This document shows positions 25,719-35,953 of a DNA stretch of 64,000 nt, one piece after another. Position numbers and translations under genes: made by a program. Position 1 is the first letter of the stretch. Every line of letters starts with the position of its first letter. Source of the stretch: Acinetobacter sp. ANC 3929 (GTDB lineage Bacteria > Pseudomonadota > Gammaproteobacteria > Pseudomonadales > Moraxellaceae). Under the pieces are notes generated by a model, which worked only from the letters and a program-made list of their open reading frames with translations, did not search any database and was not told the DNA's origin. The stretch spans positions 558,001 to 622,000 of the forward strand of contig NZ_KB850000.1 in NCBI RefSeq assembly GCF_000369405.1, in the 5' to 3' direction.

Positions 25719-26447
25719 ATGTCAGCTTCTAAGAATCCACGTTATGCACGTATTTTGCTAAAGCTTTCAGGTGAAGCTTTAGCAGGTAACAAAGATATGG
25801 GTATTGATGCCCAAGTATTGGATCAAATGTCACTTTCAATCGCTCATTTGGTTGGTCTAGGTGTTCAGGTCGGTATTGTGGTTGGCGGTGGTAATTTGTA
25901 TCGCGGTAGCCAATTGCAAAAAGATGGTTTGGTTGGTCGTGTTACGGGTGACCAAATGGGCATGTTGGCAACGGTAATGAATGGTTTGGCACTGCGTGAT
26001 GCATTGGTTCGTCGCAATATCAAAACGCGTTTAATGTCAGCTTTGTCGATTGGTACAGTAGTTGAGCCATATTCAAGCCGTGATGCAATTCGTCATTTAA
26101 GCCAAGGTGAAGTCTGTGTATTTGTTGCGGGTACAGGAAACCCATTCTTTACAACAGACACAGCTGCTTGCTTGCGTGGGATTGAGATCGAGTCGAACTT
26201 GATCTTGAAAGCGACTAAAGTTGATGGCGTTTATAATAAAGATCCGAGTAAATATGATGATGCGGTTAAATATGATCATTTAACTTTTGATCAGGTTTTA
26301 GATGAGAAGCTTGGTGTAATGGATCTTACGGCAATTTGTTTATGTCGTGACCATAATGTTCCATTGCAAGTTTTTGATATGAACAAATCTGGTGCATTAC
26401 TTTCTGTTGTAATGGGCGAAAAAGAAGGTACTCACGTTACGAATTAG
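25719..26447 (+). CDS. pyrH: UMP kinase
   Basis: A 242-residue bacterial UMP kinase that makes [15 protein letters not shown] is the N-terminal phosphate-binding segment. [28 protein letters not shown] and [15 protein letters not shown] are typical of the family. ATG 25719 follows GGAG by six bases; the TTG at 25692 is an unsupported extension. It heads the conserved pyrH-frr-uppS-cdsA-dxr-rseP-bamA order. Confidence 0.95.
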   Translation: MSASKNPRYARILLKLSGEALAGNKDMGIDAQVLDQMSLSIAHLVGLGVQVGIVVGGGNLYRGSQLQKDGLVGRVTGDQMGMLATVMNGLALRDALVRRNIKTRLMSALSIGTVVEPYSSRDAIRHLSQGEVCVFVAGTGNPFFTTDTAACLRGIEIESNLILKATKVDGVYNKDPSKYDDAVKYDHLTFDQVLDEKLGVMDLTAICLCRDHNVPLQVFDMNKSGALLSVVMGEKEGTHVTN

Positions 26448-26543
26448 GATTTGTTAATAAACCCTCATGTACGTGAGCCGTAAAGCTCTTTATACTAATG
26501 TCTAAATATTTTGTAATACCTATGAATAAGTAAGGAAGATCAT

Positions 26544-27098
26544 ATGATTAACGATCTCAAAAAAGATAGCGAACAGCGTATGCAGAAGTCGCTTGACTCT
26601 TTAGAGTTGGGCTTTGCCAAAGTTCGTACAGGTCGTGCGCACCCATCTATTTTAAATGGTGTGATGGTTTCTTACTATGGTTCCGATGTTCCATTGAATC
26701 AAGTGGCAAACGTTGGACTTGAAGATTCGCGGACACTATTGGTACAACCATTTGAGCGCTCGATGGTTGCTGCGATTGATAAAGCGATTCGCGAAGCAGG
26801 TTTAGGTTTGAATCCAATTACTGCTGACGCAATCCGTGTACCAATGGCTGCGTTAACTGAAGAAACTCGTCGTGACATGCAAAAAGTTGCGCGTAATGAA
26901 GCTGAAAATGCCAAAGTTGCGATTCGTAACATTCGTCGTGATGTGTTAGGTGATATCAAAGCATTATTGAAAGAAAAAGAAATTTCTGAAGATGATGATC
27001 GCCGTGCATCAGATGAAATTCAGAAAATTACGGATAAATATGTTGCAGAAGTCGATAAGCGTCTTGCAGCGAAAGAAGCAGAGTTGATGAAGGTCTGA
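26544..27098 (+). CDS. frr: Ribosome recycling factor
   Basis: A 184-residue factor that splits post-termination ribosomes together with [19 protein letters not shown] and the C-terminal helix with [24 protein letters not shown] are signature stretches. AAGGAAG precedes the ATG. It lies 96 bases after pyrH and seven before uppS. Confidence 0.96.
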   Translation: MINDLKKDSEQRMQKSLDSLELGFAKVRTGRAHPSILNGVMVSYYGSDVPLNQVANVGLEDSRTLLVQPFERSMVAAIDKAIREAGLGLNPITADAIRVPMAALTEETRRDMQKVARNEAENAKVAIRNIRRDVLGDIKALLKEKEISEDDDRRASDEIQKITDKYVAEVDKRLAAKEAELMKV

Positions 27099-27105
27099 TA
27101 TTACT

Positions 27106-27855
27106 ATGACCTTGCAAGAAGAACCGCTTCTTCCTCAACATGTTGCCATCATCATGGATGGCAACAATCGTTTTGCCAAAAAAAAGCAAATGCAAAAAGG
27201 CGATGGGCATCGAGAAGGCAAGAATGTCTTGGATCCTATTGTTGAGCATTGCAAAAAAGAAGGTGTTCGTGCATTAACGGTTTTTGCATTCTCAAGCGAA
27301 AATTGGAATCGACCACAGTATGAAGTTGACCTGTTAATGAAATTGTTGGAAGAGACAATTCATGAGCAGTTACCTCGTATGGAAAAATTCAATATTGCGC
27401 TTCGTTTCATTGGAGACCGTTCTCGGTTATCAAATGAGTTGCGTGATTTAATGCAATATGCAGAGCAGAAAACAGCAGCTTTTGACTCAATGACGCTCAC
27501 CATTGCCATTAGTTATGGTGGTATGTGGGATATGGCTCAGGCTGCAAAAGTCATTGCTCAAGATGTGCTCGCTGGAAAACTTCAAGCAGATCAGATAAAT
27601 GTTGATTTATTTGATAAATATGTCAGTCTAAATGATCTCCCAGCTGTCGATTTGTTAATTCGTACAGGTGGTGACTATCGTTTATCTAACTTCTTACTGT
27701 GGCAAGCCGCGTATGCAGAGTTGTATTTTACCGAGACATTATGGCCCGAGTTTACAGTGAAAGAGCTAGATCACGCATTTCGTGTTTTTTCAGGACGTGA
27801 AAGACGCTTTGGTAAAACCTCAGAACAGATTCAACAAGCGAAAATAGAGAATTAA
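27106..27855 (+). CDS. uppS: Undecaprenyl diphosphate synthase
   Basis: A 249-residue cis-prenyltransferase that makes the C55 lipid carrier for peptidoglycan and polysaccharide synthesis. VAIIMDGNNRFAKKK holds the catalytic Asp, FAFSSENWNRP the second conserved region, and DLLIRTGGDYRLSNFLLWQAAYAELYF the C-terminal signature. It begins seven bases after frr and ends two bases before cdsA. Confidence 0.95.
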   Translation: MTLQEEPLLPQHVAIIMDGNNRFAKKKQMQKGDGHREGKNVLDPIVEHCKKEGVRALTVFAFSSENWNRPQYEVDLLMKLLEETIHEQLPRMEKFNIALRFIGDRSRLSNELRDLMQYAEQKTAAFDSMTLTIAISYGGMWDMAQAAKVIAQDVLAGKLQADQINVDLFDKYVSLNDLPAVDLLIRTGGDYRLSNFLLWQAAYAELYFTETLWPEFTVKELDHAFRVFSGRERRFGKTSEQIQQAKIEN

Positions 27856-27857
27856 TA

Positions 27858-28682
27858 ATGTTAGAGCGGATTATTACCGCATTGGTGTTAGTTGCTGTTG
27901 TTTTAAGTTGCATGTTTGCAACGCAATCACATTATCCAATGTTTATGCTTATGATTTTAGCCGCAGGGGTCGCTGGTTATGAGTGGTTTAAGCTTATGCC
28001 GCGAGCAGTTACGGCTGTGTCAAAACCGAAAGCTTGGTTATATGGTGGATGTGTTGCGGCAGTATCAACACTCGCATTATTTTTTGATGATGTCGCACTT
28101 TTGCTTTGGGCTGCATCAATTCTCACGTGGTTAGGCAGTATTTATTGGGTTAAGAATTTTCCTGAATCAGATAGTTGGTACAACGTATCTTTATATATCG
28201 TTGGCTTTATTCTGATATCTGCTGCGGTTACTGCACTGTATGCTGTTTGGCATAGTTCACCGTGGTGGTTGATGTATTTGTTCCTGTTGGTATGGGGAGC
28301 AGACAGTGGTGCATATTTTGTTGGGCGTAAATTTGGTAAGAAAAAACTAGCACCATTTGTAAGCCCAAATAAATCGGTTGAAGGCTTATATGGCGGCATT
28401 GCAACCACGATTATCATTATGCTGGTTGTACAATATTTCTATTTAAATTTAAGTGTTATACAGCTTATTTTATTCTTAATCCTTTCGATTATTACCGTGT
28501 TTGCATCTGTGTTAGGTGATTTGTTTGAATCAATGATTAAACGCCGTGCAGGAATCAAGGATTCTGGTCGTGTTCTTCCTGGGCATGGTGGTGTGTTAGA
28601 CCGTATTGATTCTTTACTTGCTGCTGCGCCGATTTTTGCAACTGGCATGTATATATTAAAACTTATTGGTGTAGATCTTTAA
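27858..28682 (+). CDS. cdsA: Phosphatidate cytidylyltransferase
   Basis: A 274-residue inner-membrane enzyme that makes CDP-diacylglycerol for phospholipid synthesis. About eight hydrophobic segments are visible. The C-terminal signature SMIKRRAGIKDSGRVLPGHGGVLDRIDSL is complete in outline, including the metal-binding Asp residues. It is packed between uppS and dxr; the dxr ATG begins at the base after its stop. Confidence 0.94.
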   Translation: MLERIITALVLVAVVLSCMFATQSHYPMFMLMILAAGVAGYEWFKLMPRAVTAVSKPKAWLYGGCVAAVSTLALFFDDVALLLWAASILTWLGSIYWVKNFPESDSWYNVSLYIVGFILISAAVTALYAVWHSSPWWLMYLFLLVWGADSGAYFVGRKFGKKKLAPFVSPNKSVEGLYGGIATTIIIMLVVQYFYLNLSVIQLILFLILSIITVFASVLGDLFESMIKRRAGIKDSGRVLPGHGGVLDRIDSLLAAAPIFATGMYILKLIGVDL

Positions 28683-29879
28683 ATGACTCAAGCTGTTTGT
28701 ATATTGGGTGTTACGGGTTCAATTGGACAGAGTACTTTAAAAGTATTGGAACAACACCCAGACCAATACACTGTATTTGCAGTCTCTGCATATAGTCGTT
28801 TAGATGAACTTTTAGAAGTTTGTAAAAAACATCATCCCAAAATTGTTGTTGTGCCGAATGAGAAAGCATTTGAGTTACAACAACGTTTCAATCAAGAAAA
28901 TCTAAAACAGATTGAAATTTTGACAGATGAAACTGGCTTAATTGAAATTGCTGAACATGCTGATGTTGATATCGTCATGGCAGCCATTGTGGGTGCGGCT
29001 GGGTTGTTACCAACACTGGCGGCAGTCAAAGCCGGTAAGCGTGTTTTACTTGCCAATAAAGAGTCGCTCGTGATGTCTGGTGATATCATGATGCAAGCTG
29101 CGCGCGAACATAATGCTTTGTTACTGCCAGTCGACTCTGAGCACAATGCAATCTTTCAATCCTTACCGCATAATTATTTAGATGCTGAAAGAACGGGCCA
29201 ACCACAATTAGGTGTATCTCAGATCTTACTGACTGCATCTGGTGGTCCGTTCCTGAATCACTCATTAGATCAATTGTATGATGTCACTCCGCAGCAAGCG
29301 TGTAAGCATCCAAACTGGTCAATGGGGCAAAAAATCTCTGTTGATTCTGCGACTTTGATGAATAAAGGCTTAGAATTAATAGAAGCTTGTCATTTGTTTT
29401 CAATATCAGAACATTTTGTTACAGTTGTTGTTCATCCACAAAGTATTATTCATTCCATGGTGCAGTATGTGGATGGATCAACTTTGGCACAAATGGGTAA
29501 TCCAGATATGTGTACACCAATTGCACATGCATTGGCTTGGCCAACACGTTTGGAGACAAATGTTCCTGCTTTAAATTTATTTGAGACGGCTCAACTGAAC
29601 TTTCAGTCGCCTGATCTTGTTAAATTTCCTGCATTAGATTTAGCACGTCAGGCGATGCGTGCAGGTGGTTTAGCACCGACGATTTTAAACGCGGCAAATG
29701 AAATTGCAGTTGCAGCATTTTTGCAGCAAAGAATTCGATTTACTGAGATTGCTCAAGTTGTCGAAAATACCTTGCAAACTGTACAAAATGCTAAAGCAGA
29801 AAATATAGACATCATCTTGCAGACTGATATGATCGCAAGACGAATTGCAGAAAAGTATATTGTGGATATAGGAGGCTAA
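28683..29879 (+). CDS. dxr: 1-deoxy-D-xylulose 5-phosphate reductoisomerase
   Basis: A 398-residue NADPH enzyme for the second step of the MEP isoprenoid pathway. The Rossmann motif is VTGSIGQSTL. LANKESLVMSG and LPVDSEHNAIFQ hold metal and substrate residues, SGGPF and the segment HPNWSMGQKISVDSATLMNK complete the active site. ispF of the same pathway lies at 18443. Confidence 0.95.
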   Translation: MTQAVCILGVTGSIGQSTLKVLEQHPDQYTVFAVSAYSRLDELLEVCKKHHPKIVVVPNEKAFELQQRFNQENLKQIEILTDETGLIEIAEHADVDIVMAAIVGAAGLLPTLAAVKAGKRVLLANKESLVMSGDIMMQAAREHNALLLPVDSEHNAIFQSLPHNYLDAERTGQPQLGVSQILLTASGGPFLNHSLDQLYDVTPQQACKHPNWSMGQKISVDSATLMNKGLELIEACHLFSISEHFVTVVVHPQSIIHSMVQYVDGSTLAQMGNPDMCTPIAHALAWPTRLETNVPALNLFETAQLNFQSPDLVKFPALDLARQAMRAGGLAPTILNAANEIAVAAFLQQRIRFTEIAQVVENTLQTVQNAKAENIDIILQTDMIARRIAEKYIVDIGG

Positions 29880-29884
29880 ATCGT

Positions 29885-31240
29885 ATGAATGCACTATTTA
29901 TGATTGTTGCAGCGATTTTATTGCTTGGTCCTCTAATTGCAATTCATGAATTTGGTCATTATTGGGTTGCACGTAGATTAGGTGTCAAAGTGTTGGTTTA
30001 CTCCATTGGCTTTGGTCCAACTCTATTGAAATGGCAATCTAAAAAATCAGGAATCCAATATCAGCTTTCAGCATTACCGCTGGGTGGTTATGTCAAAATG
30101 TTGGATGAGCGTGAGGGGAATGTTGCTGAGCAAGACCTGCCTTATGCCTTTAACCGCCAATCTCCGTGGAAGCGCATTGCGATTGTAGCTGCTGGTCCTT
30201 TGATTAATCTGATTTTTGCTGTATTTCTATTTTGGATTTTATTTTTACCCGCACAAGATCAGTTGAACACTCGTATTGGCAAAATCATGCCAAATACACC
30301 CGCAGCTCAAGTCGATTTAAAAGTCGGCGATAAGATTATCAATGTTGACGGACAAACAACGCCAACATGGGAAAAATTGAATTATGCCTTAGTGAACCGT
30401 GTTGGTGAGACTGGGCAGGTTTCAATCATCGTTGATCGTGCGGGGACCGAAAAACAGTTTAATTTACCGATTAAAGAGTTTTTGAAAGATCAAAGTCAGT
30501 CGCCTTTGGACGTATTAGGTTTTTTACCGTATCGTCCTCAGATTCCTGCAATGGTGAAAGAATTGAGTCCTGATGGCGCAGCGATACGCCAAGGTATGAA
30601 AGTCGGAGATCAAATCGTTGCAATTGATAATGTTGCAATGAAAGATTGGTTTGATGTAGTTGCTGTTGTTCAAAGCTCACCAGAAAAGCTTTTAAATATT
30701 GATGTGATGCGTCAAGGTCAACTTGTCCATTTACAAGTGATGCCACAAGGGCAGCGCGATAATATGGGCAATACTACTGGAATGCTTGGCGTGAAAAGTG
30801 ATGCAGGCAAAATCACGATTCCGAATGATTACAAGCAAACCATTCAATATTCACCTGTAGAAGCCTTAGTTGTTGCTTTTGAAAAGACAACTCAGCTTTC
30901 GGGCATGATTTTCAATTCGATTATCAAAATGGTACGTGGTTTAATTGGTTTGGATAACTTATCTGGCCCAATCACCATTGCCAAAGTGGCTGGCCAAAGT
31001 GCTGAAATGGGATGGCAAACGTTCATTTCTTTCATGGCTTTGATGAGTGTAAGTCTTGGCATTCTAAATTTATTACCAATTCCGATGCTTGATGGTGGTC
31101 ATTTAGTCTATTACTTCATCGAAGCAATCCGTGGTAAACCTGTTTCTGAACAAATACAGATGTTTGGTCTAAAAGTTGGTATGGTACTGCTCGGTAGCAT
31201 GATGCTTTTGGCTTTATTTAACGACTTCATGCGTTTATAA
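29885..31240 (+). CDS. rseP: Site-2 protease RseP
   Basis: A 451-residue inner-membrane zinc metalloprotease. The active-site HEFGH is at residues 21-25 in the first helix. Two PDZ domains lie in the periplasmic part (GKIMPNTPAAQVDLKVGD; VKELSPDGAAIRQGMKVGD). The third metal ligand is in LLPIPMLDGGHL near the C-terminus. RseP cleaves anti-sigma-E and leftover signal peptides. It sits directly upstream of bamA, the usual order. Confidence 0.95.
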   Translation: MNALFMIVAAILLLGPLIAIHEFGHYWVARRLGVKVLVYSIGFGPTLLKWQSKKSGIQYQLSALPLGGYVKMLDEREGNVAEQDLPYAFNRQSPWKRIAIVAAGPLINLIFAVFLFWILFLPAQDQLNTRIGKIMPNTPAAQVDLKVGDKIINVDGQTTPTWEKLNYALVNRVGETGQVSIIVDRAGTEKQFNLPIKEFLKDQSQSPLDVLGFLPYRPQIPAMVKELSPDGAAIRQGMKVGDQIVAIDNVAMKDWFDVVAVVQSSPEKLLNIDVMRQGQLVHLQVMPQGQRDNMGNTTGMLGVKSDAGKITIPNDYKQTIQYSPVEALVVAFEKTTQLSGMIFNSIIKMVRGLIGLDNLSGPITIAKVAGQSAEMGWQTFISFMALMSVSLGILNLLPIPMLDGGHLVYYFIEAIRGKPVSEQIQMFGLKVGMVLLGSMMLLALFNDFMRL

Positions 31241-31274
31241 CAACGCAAATGGAATTTAACTTACTGGAAAATAT

Positions 31275-33842
31275 ATGGGCATGCGTCACACACATTTATT
31301 AATGCCTTTGGCACTGGTTAGTGCGATGGCAGTGGTACAACAAGCATACGCTGCAGATGAGTTTCTTGCACAAGATATACGAATTGATGGCTTAGTGCGT
31401 TTAACACCTGCAAGTATCTATTCTATGTTACCAATAAATAGTGGCGATAGAGTAAGTGATCCTATGATTGCTGAGGCAATCCGTACTTTATATGCTTCGG
31501 GTTTATTTGATGACATCAAAACCTATAAAGAAAATAATGTTTTGGTCTTTAAAGTGGTTGAACGTCCAGTTATTTCAAAGCTGGAATTCAAAGGTAATAA
31601 ACTGATTCCAAAAGAAGCCTTAGAGCAGGGCTTAAAGAAAATGGGGATTGCCGAAGGCGAAGTGTTTAAAAAATCTGCATTGCAGACGATTGAAACTGAG
31701 CTTGAGCAACAATATACCCAGCAAGGTCGCTATGATGCGGATGTGACTGTTGAAACAGTTGCTCGTCCAAATAACCGTGTTGAGTTAAAGCTTAATTTTA
31801 ATGAAGGTACCGCTGCAAAAGTATTTGATATCAACATTATTGGTAACACTGTCTTTAGTGATAGTGATATCAAGCAAGCCTTTGCCGTTAAAGAAAGTGG
31901 CTGGGCATCTATTGTTACTCGTAATGACCGTTATGCACGCGAAAAAATGGCTGCAAGTCTAGAAGCCTTACGTGCATTGTATTTAAACAAAGGTTATATC
32001 AACTTTAATATCATCAATTCTCAGTTGAATATTAGCGAAGATAAAAAACATATCTTTATTGAAGTTTCGGTTGATGAAGGTAGCCAGTTTAAATTTGGTG
32101 AAACCAAATTCTTAGGTGATGCACTCTATAAACCACAAGAGTTACAAGCGCTTAAATTGTACAAAGATGGTGAAACTTATTCTCAGGAAAAAGTGAATGC
32201 TGTTAAGCAATTATTATTGCGCAAGTATGGTAATGCAGGCTATTACTATGCTGAAGTGAATGTTGTACCTGATATCAATAATGAAACGGGTATCGTGGGG
32301 TTAAATTATTATATTAACCCAGGTCAACAAGTGACTGTTCGTCGTATTAACTTCACTGGTAATAGTAAAACGGCTGATGAAGTATTACGTCGTGAAATGC
32401 GCCAAATGGAAGGTGCGTTGGCAAGTAATGAAAAAATCGACTTGTCTAAAGTTCGTTTAGAACGTACAGGTTTCTTTAAGACCGTAGATGTTAAACCTGT
32501 TCGCGTACCAAATTCACCAGACGAAGTTGATTTAAACGTGAATGTTGAAGAACAGCATTCTGGTACGACTACACTAGCTGTAGGTTACTCACAAAATGGT
32601 GGTGTAACTTTCCAAGCAGGTTTAAGTCAAACCAACTTTATGGGAACAGGTAATCGTGTCGCGATCGATTTATCTCGTTCAGAAACGCAAGATTACTATA
32701 ACTTAAGTGTGACTGACCCATACTTCACCATTGATGGTGTGAGCCGTGGTTATAACGTTTATTACCGTAAAACTAAGCTAAACAAAGACTATAACGTTAA
32801 CAACTATGTCACCGATAGTATTGGTGGTAGCGTCAGTTTTGGTTACCCAATTGATGAAAATCAAAGTCTAAGTGCTTCTTTAGGTATTGATCAAACCAAA
32901 GTACGGACTGGTCCAAGTGTTTCGACTTATATCCGTGATTATTTATTAGCGAATGGTGGTAAACAGACTTCTACAAGTACGTATTGCTCTGGTAACTATA
33001 AGTCACAGCGAGAAATAGATGCGGTTAATGGTAAGCCTGCACCGAGTCCTGTACCTGCTGACTATGATTTAGCAATAAATTGTGTAGATAAAGACTCTAA
33101 GCCATTAGACTTAACCGAATACGGTAACGCATTTGAAGGTACTTTCTTAACCTATATGTTAAATTTAGGTTGGTCTTATAACACTTTGAATAGACCAATT
33201 TTCCCAACTTCTGGTATGTCACATCGTGTTGGTTTGGAAATTGGTTTACCTGGTAGTGATGTAGATTATCAAAAGTTAACTTATGATGCGCAGGCCTTTA
33301 AATCACTTTGGGGTGGATTTGTTCTTCGTGGTTACGGTAAATTAGGCTATGGTAATGATTTACCATTCTATAAAAATTTCTATGCGGGTGGTTATGGTTC
33401 AGTACGTGGCTATGATAACAGCTCATTAGGGCCTAAATACCCAAGTGTAATTTTCCAAGAGCAAGGTCAAAATGACCCGAATCCTGAAGAAGTTGGCGGT
33501 AACGCTTTGGTTCAGTTTGGTACAGAACTTGCGCTTCCTTTACCATTTAAAGGTGATTGGACGCGTCAAGTGCGTCCAGTCTTATTTGCCGAAGGTGCAC
33601 AAGTCTTTGATACGAAATGTGACATACCAAAAGGTAAAGTCTACGGTACTAATATTGATATGAAGCAATATTGCAATGATAACAATAAGTTTGATCTTGG
33701 CAATATGCGTTATAGCGTCGGTGTTGGCTTCACGTGGATTACCATGATTGGTCCATTATCTCTCAGTTATGCATTCCCATTGAATGATAAAAAAGGTGAT
33801 AACACCAAATCTATCCAATTCGAAATCGGTCGTACCTTCTAA
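31275..33842 (+). CDS. bamA: Outer-membrane protein assembly factor BamA
   Basis: An 855-residue outer-membrane insertase. A signal peptide ends in QQAYAADEF. Five POTRA domains follow (for example KVVERPVISKLEFKGNK and RINFTGNSKTADEVLRREMRQMEG), then a 16-strand barrel with the VRGY motif in GGYGSVRGYDNSSLGP. The chain ends in Phe (EIGRTF), as barrel proteins do. An extracellular loop has two Cys about 30 residues apart. ATG 31275 and ATG 31281 are both possible starts. Confidence 0.96.
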   Translation: MGMRHTHLLMPLALVSAMAVVQQAYAADEFLAQDIRIDGLVRLTPASIYSMLPINSGDRVSDPMIAEAIRTLYASGLFDDIKTYKENNVLVFKVVERPVISKLEFKGNKLIPKEALEQGLKKMGIAEGEVFKKSALQTIETELEQQYTQQGRYDADVTVETVARPNNRVELKLNFNEGTAAKVFDINIIGNTVFSDSDIKQAFAVKESGWASIVTRNDRYAREKMAASLEALRALYLNKGYINFNIINSQLNISEDKKHIFIEVSVDEGSQFKFGETKFLGDALYKPQELQALKLYKDGETYSQEKVNAVKQLLLRKYGNAGYYYAEVNVVPDINNETGIVGLNYYINPGQQVTVRRINFTGNSKTADEVLRREMRQMEGALASNEKIDLSKVRLERTGFFKTVDVKPVRVPNSPDEVDLNVNVEEQHSGTTTLAVGYSQNGGVTFQAGLSQTNFMGTGNRVAIDLSRSETQDYYNLSVTDPYFTIDGVSRGYNVYYRKTKLNKDYNVNNYVTDSIGGSVSFGYPIDENQSLSASLGIDQTKVRTGPSVSTYIRDYLLANGGKQTSTSTYCSGNYKSQREIDAVNGKPAPSPVPADYDLAINCVDKDSKPLDLTEYGNAFEGTFLTYMLNLGWSYNTLNRPIFPTSGMSHRVGLEIGLPGSDVDYQKLTYDAQAFKSLWGGFVLRGYGKLGYGNDLPFYKNFYAGGYGSVRGYDNSSLGPKYPSVIFQEQGQNDPNPEEVGGNALVQFGTELALPLPFKGDWTRQVRPVLFAEGAQVFDTKCDIPKGKVYGTNIDMKQYCNDNNKFDLGNMRYSVGVGFTWITMIGPLSLSYAFPLNDKKGDNTKSIQFEIGRTF

Positions 33843-33886
33843 GGGCGACCTCGTTTATCGCTGTAAAATATATAAAGGATGCAATA

Positions 33887-34387
33887 ATGAAAAAATTAAC
33901 AATGCTTATGTTAGGTTTAGGATTTACGGTTTCTGCAACTGTAAATGCCGCTGGTCTTGCTGTAGTTGATTTAGCTAAAGTTGTTGAAAGCAGTACTTAT
34001 CTCAAACAACAAAATGCGAGCTTAACTCAGTCAGTAAAACCTACTTCAACTCGACTTGAGCAATTGGGTAAAGAGTTAGAGTCTTTGCAGCAAAAAGCGC
34101 AGACTGATGGTCAAAAAATGAATCAGGCTGATATCCAAAAGCTCACTGCTCAGTATCAGTCGAAATTAAGTGAATTCAACTCGACTCAGCAAGGTTTACA
34201 GACCAAAGTTCAGTCAAGCTTACAAGCGATGAATACAACTTTTGAATCGCGCGTGAAGCAAGCTGCTGAACAATTGCGTAAAGAAAACAACTTAGACTTC
34301 ATTTTGAATAAAAATTCTACGATTGCCTCTGACGCTCAGTATGATTTAACTGATAAAATGATTCAAAAGGTTAACGCAATTAAATAA
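33887..34387 (+). CDS. skp: Periplasmic chaperone Skp (OmpH family)
   Basis: A 166-residue periplasmic chaperone that escorts unfolded outer-membrane proteins to BamA. A signal peptide ends in SATVNAAGLA. The mature chain starts with the strand LAVVDLAKVVESS and continues as long Gln/Lys-rich coiled helices (LEQLGKELESLQQKAQ). It lies between bamA and lpxD, the standard location. Confidence 0.92.
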   Translation: MKKLTMLMLGLGFTVSATVNAAGLAVVDLAKVVESSTYLKQQNASLTQSVKPTSTRLEQLGKELESLQQKAQTDGQKMNQADIQKLTAQYQSKLSEFNSTQQGLQTKVQSSLQAMNTTFESRVKQAAEQLRKENNLDFILNKNSTIASDAQYDLTDKMIQKVNAIK

Positions 34388-34390
34388 TCA

Positions 34391-35461
34391 ATGAATAGAC
34401 GTACTTATCGTTTAGAAGAAATTGCTCACCTTGTCAAAGGTGAGCATTTCGGTGAAAAAGATTTCCAAGTTTCTAACTTGGCAAGTTTGGAATATGCGCA
34501 AGAACAGCATATTTGCTTTGTAAATGGTGAAAAATATTTAGCACAAGCAGAGGCAAGTCATGCTGGCGCATTTATCGTCACAGCACAACTTAAACAACAA
34601 CTGACAAGCAAACAAAATTTTATTGTTGTAGATAATCCTTATTTGGCATTTGCTACTTTAACGCATTTATTTCAAAACAAAATAACTCAACGAGGTATCG
34701 AGAGTACTGCTCAAATTCATCCTTCTGCCATGATTGCTGATGATGCTTATATTGGGCATTATGTTGTGATTGGTGAACATTGTGTTGTGGGGAACAACAC
34801 AATTATTCAGGCACATACGTTCCTTGATGATGAAGTTGAGATTGGTAAAGATTGCTTTATTGATGCACATGTTACTATTACGGGTGCAGCAAAATTACAA
34901 GATCGTGTTCGTATTCATGCGAATACAGTGATTGGTTCTGAAGGTTTTGGGTTTGCACCGTATCAAGGGAAATGGCATCGCATTGCGCAACTGGGTTCAG
35001 TTCGCATCGGAAATGATGTCCGGATTGGTTCAAATTGTAGTATTGATCGTGGCGCATTAGACGATACAATTCTAGCGGATGGTGTCATTATTGATAACCT
35101 TGTGCAAATTGCTCACAATGTTCAGATTGGAGAAAATACTGCGATTGCAGCAAACTGTGGTATTGCTGGAAGTGCAAAAATTGGCAAAAACTGTATCATG
35201 GGTGGTGCCTCTGGGGTGGTTGGACATCTTGAAATCACCGATAATGTGACACTTACGGCAATGTCAATGGTCACAAAAAATATTTCTGAAGCAGGAACGT
35301 ATTCTTCTGGGATGGGGCTTTTTGAAAATAGCCATTGGAAAAAGACAATTGTACGTCTCAGACAATTAGCAGATGTGCCATTGACCCAAATCACTAAAAG
35401 GCTTGATCATATGCAAGCTCAATTAGAGTCCCTTGAATCAACCTTTAAGTTACGTAAATAA
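34391..35461 (+). CDS. lpxD: UDP-3-O-(3-hydroxyacyl)glucosamine N-acyltransferase
   Basis: A 356-residue lipid A enzyme. An N-terminal uridine-binding domain (residues 1-100) precedes a left-handed beta-helix with many hexapeptide repeats ([29 protein letters not shown]). The catalytic His is in [16 protein letters not shown]-terminal helix binds acyl carrier protein. It begins three bases after skp. Confidence 0.95.
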   Translation: MNRRTYRLEEIAHLVKGEHFGEKDFQVSNLASLEYAQEQHICFVNGEKYLAQAEASHAGAFIVTAQLKQQLTSKQNFIVVDNPYLAFATLTHLFQNKITQRGIESTAQIHPSAMIADDAYIGHYVVIGEHCVVGNNTIIQAHTFLDDEVEIGKDCFIDAHVTITGAAKLQDRVRIHANTVIGSEGFGFAPYQGKWHRIAQLGSVRIGNDVRIGSNCSIDRGALDDTILADGVIIDNLVQIAHNVQIGENTAIAANCGIAGSAKIGKNCIMGGASGVVGHLEITDNVTLTAMSMVTKNISEAGTYSSGMGLFENSHWKKTIVRLRQLADVPLTQITKRLDHMQAQLESLESTFKLRK

Positions 35462-35467
35462 TTTATT

Positions 35468-35953
35468 ATGACTGAGACTACATTACCTGCATTCACGATG
35501 CCTGAATTACCCATGGATATTCTTACGATTCGTGAATATTTACCTCATCGTTATCCATTTTTACTCGTTGATCGCGTTACAGAAATTACTGAGAATAGTA
35601 TTGTCGGTTATAAAAACGTTTCTATTAATGAAGAGTTTTTCCAAGGGCATTTCCCAACCTATCCAATTATGCCTGGTGTACTGATGATTGAAGCATTAGC
35701 ACAGGTTTCTGGAATCTTGGGTTTTGTCTTAACTAATCAAAAGCCGAAAGCAGGTTCGCTGTTTTTATTTGCAGGTGCAGAAAAAATCAGATTTAAGAAA
35801 CAAGTTGTTGCAGGTGACCAGCTTGTCTTAAAATCTGAACTAGTGATGCAAAAACGTGGCATTTACAAGTACAATTGTACTGCGAGCGTCGATGGCATTG
35901 TTGCTGCAACGGCAGAGATTATTATTTCCCACCAGAAAATTGAGCAGACATGA
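35468..35953 (+). CDS. fabZ: 3-hydroxyacyl-ACP dehydratase
   Basis: A 161-residue hot-dog dehydratase of fatty-acid synthesis. The active-site His is in GHFPTYPIMPGVLMIEALAQ, with the Glu nine residues on, and the N-terminal LPHRYPFLLVDRV motif is intact. The stop overlaps the lpxA ATG by four bases (ATGA). It balances fatty-acid against lipid A synthesis from the shared 3-hydroxyacyl-ACP pool. Confidence 0.95.
   Translation: MTETTLPAFTMPELPMDILTIREYLPHRYPFLLVDRVTEITENSIVGYKNVSINEEFFQGHFPTYPIMPGVLMIEALAQVSGILGFVLTNQKPKAGSLFLFAGAEKIRFKKQVVAGDQLVLKSELVMQKRGIYKYNCTASVDGIVAATAEIIISHQKIEQT

Noticed and set aside
26448..26543. Hairpin CTCATGTACGTGAG between pyrH and frr as a terminator
   Set aside because: The stem is short and no T-run follows; pyrH and frr are normally co-transcribed.
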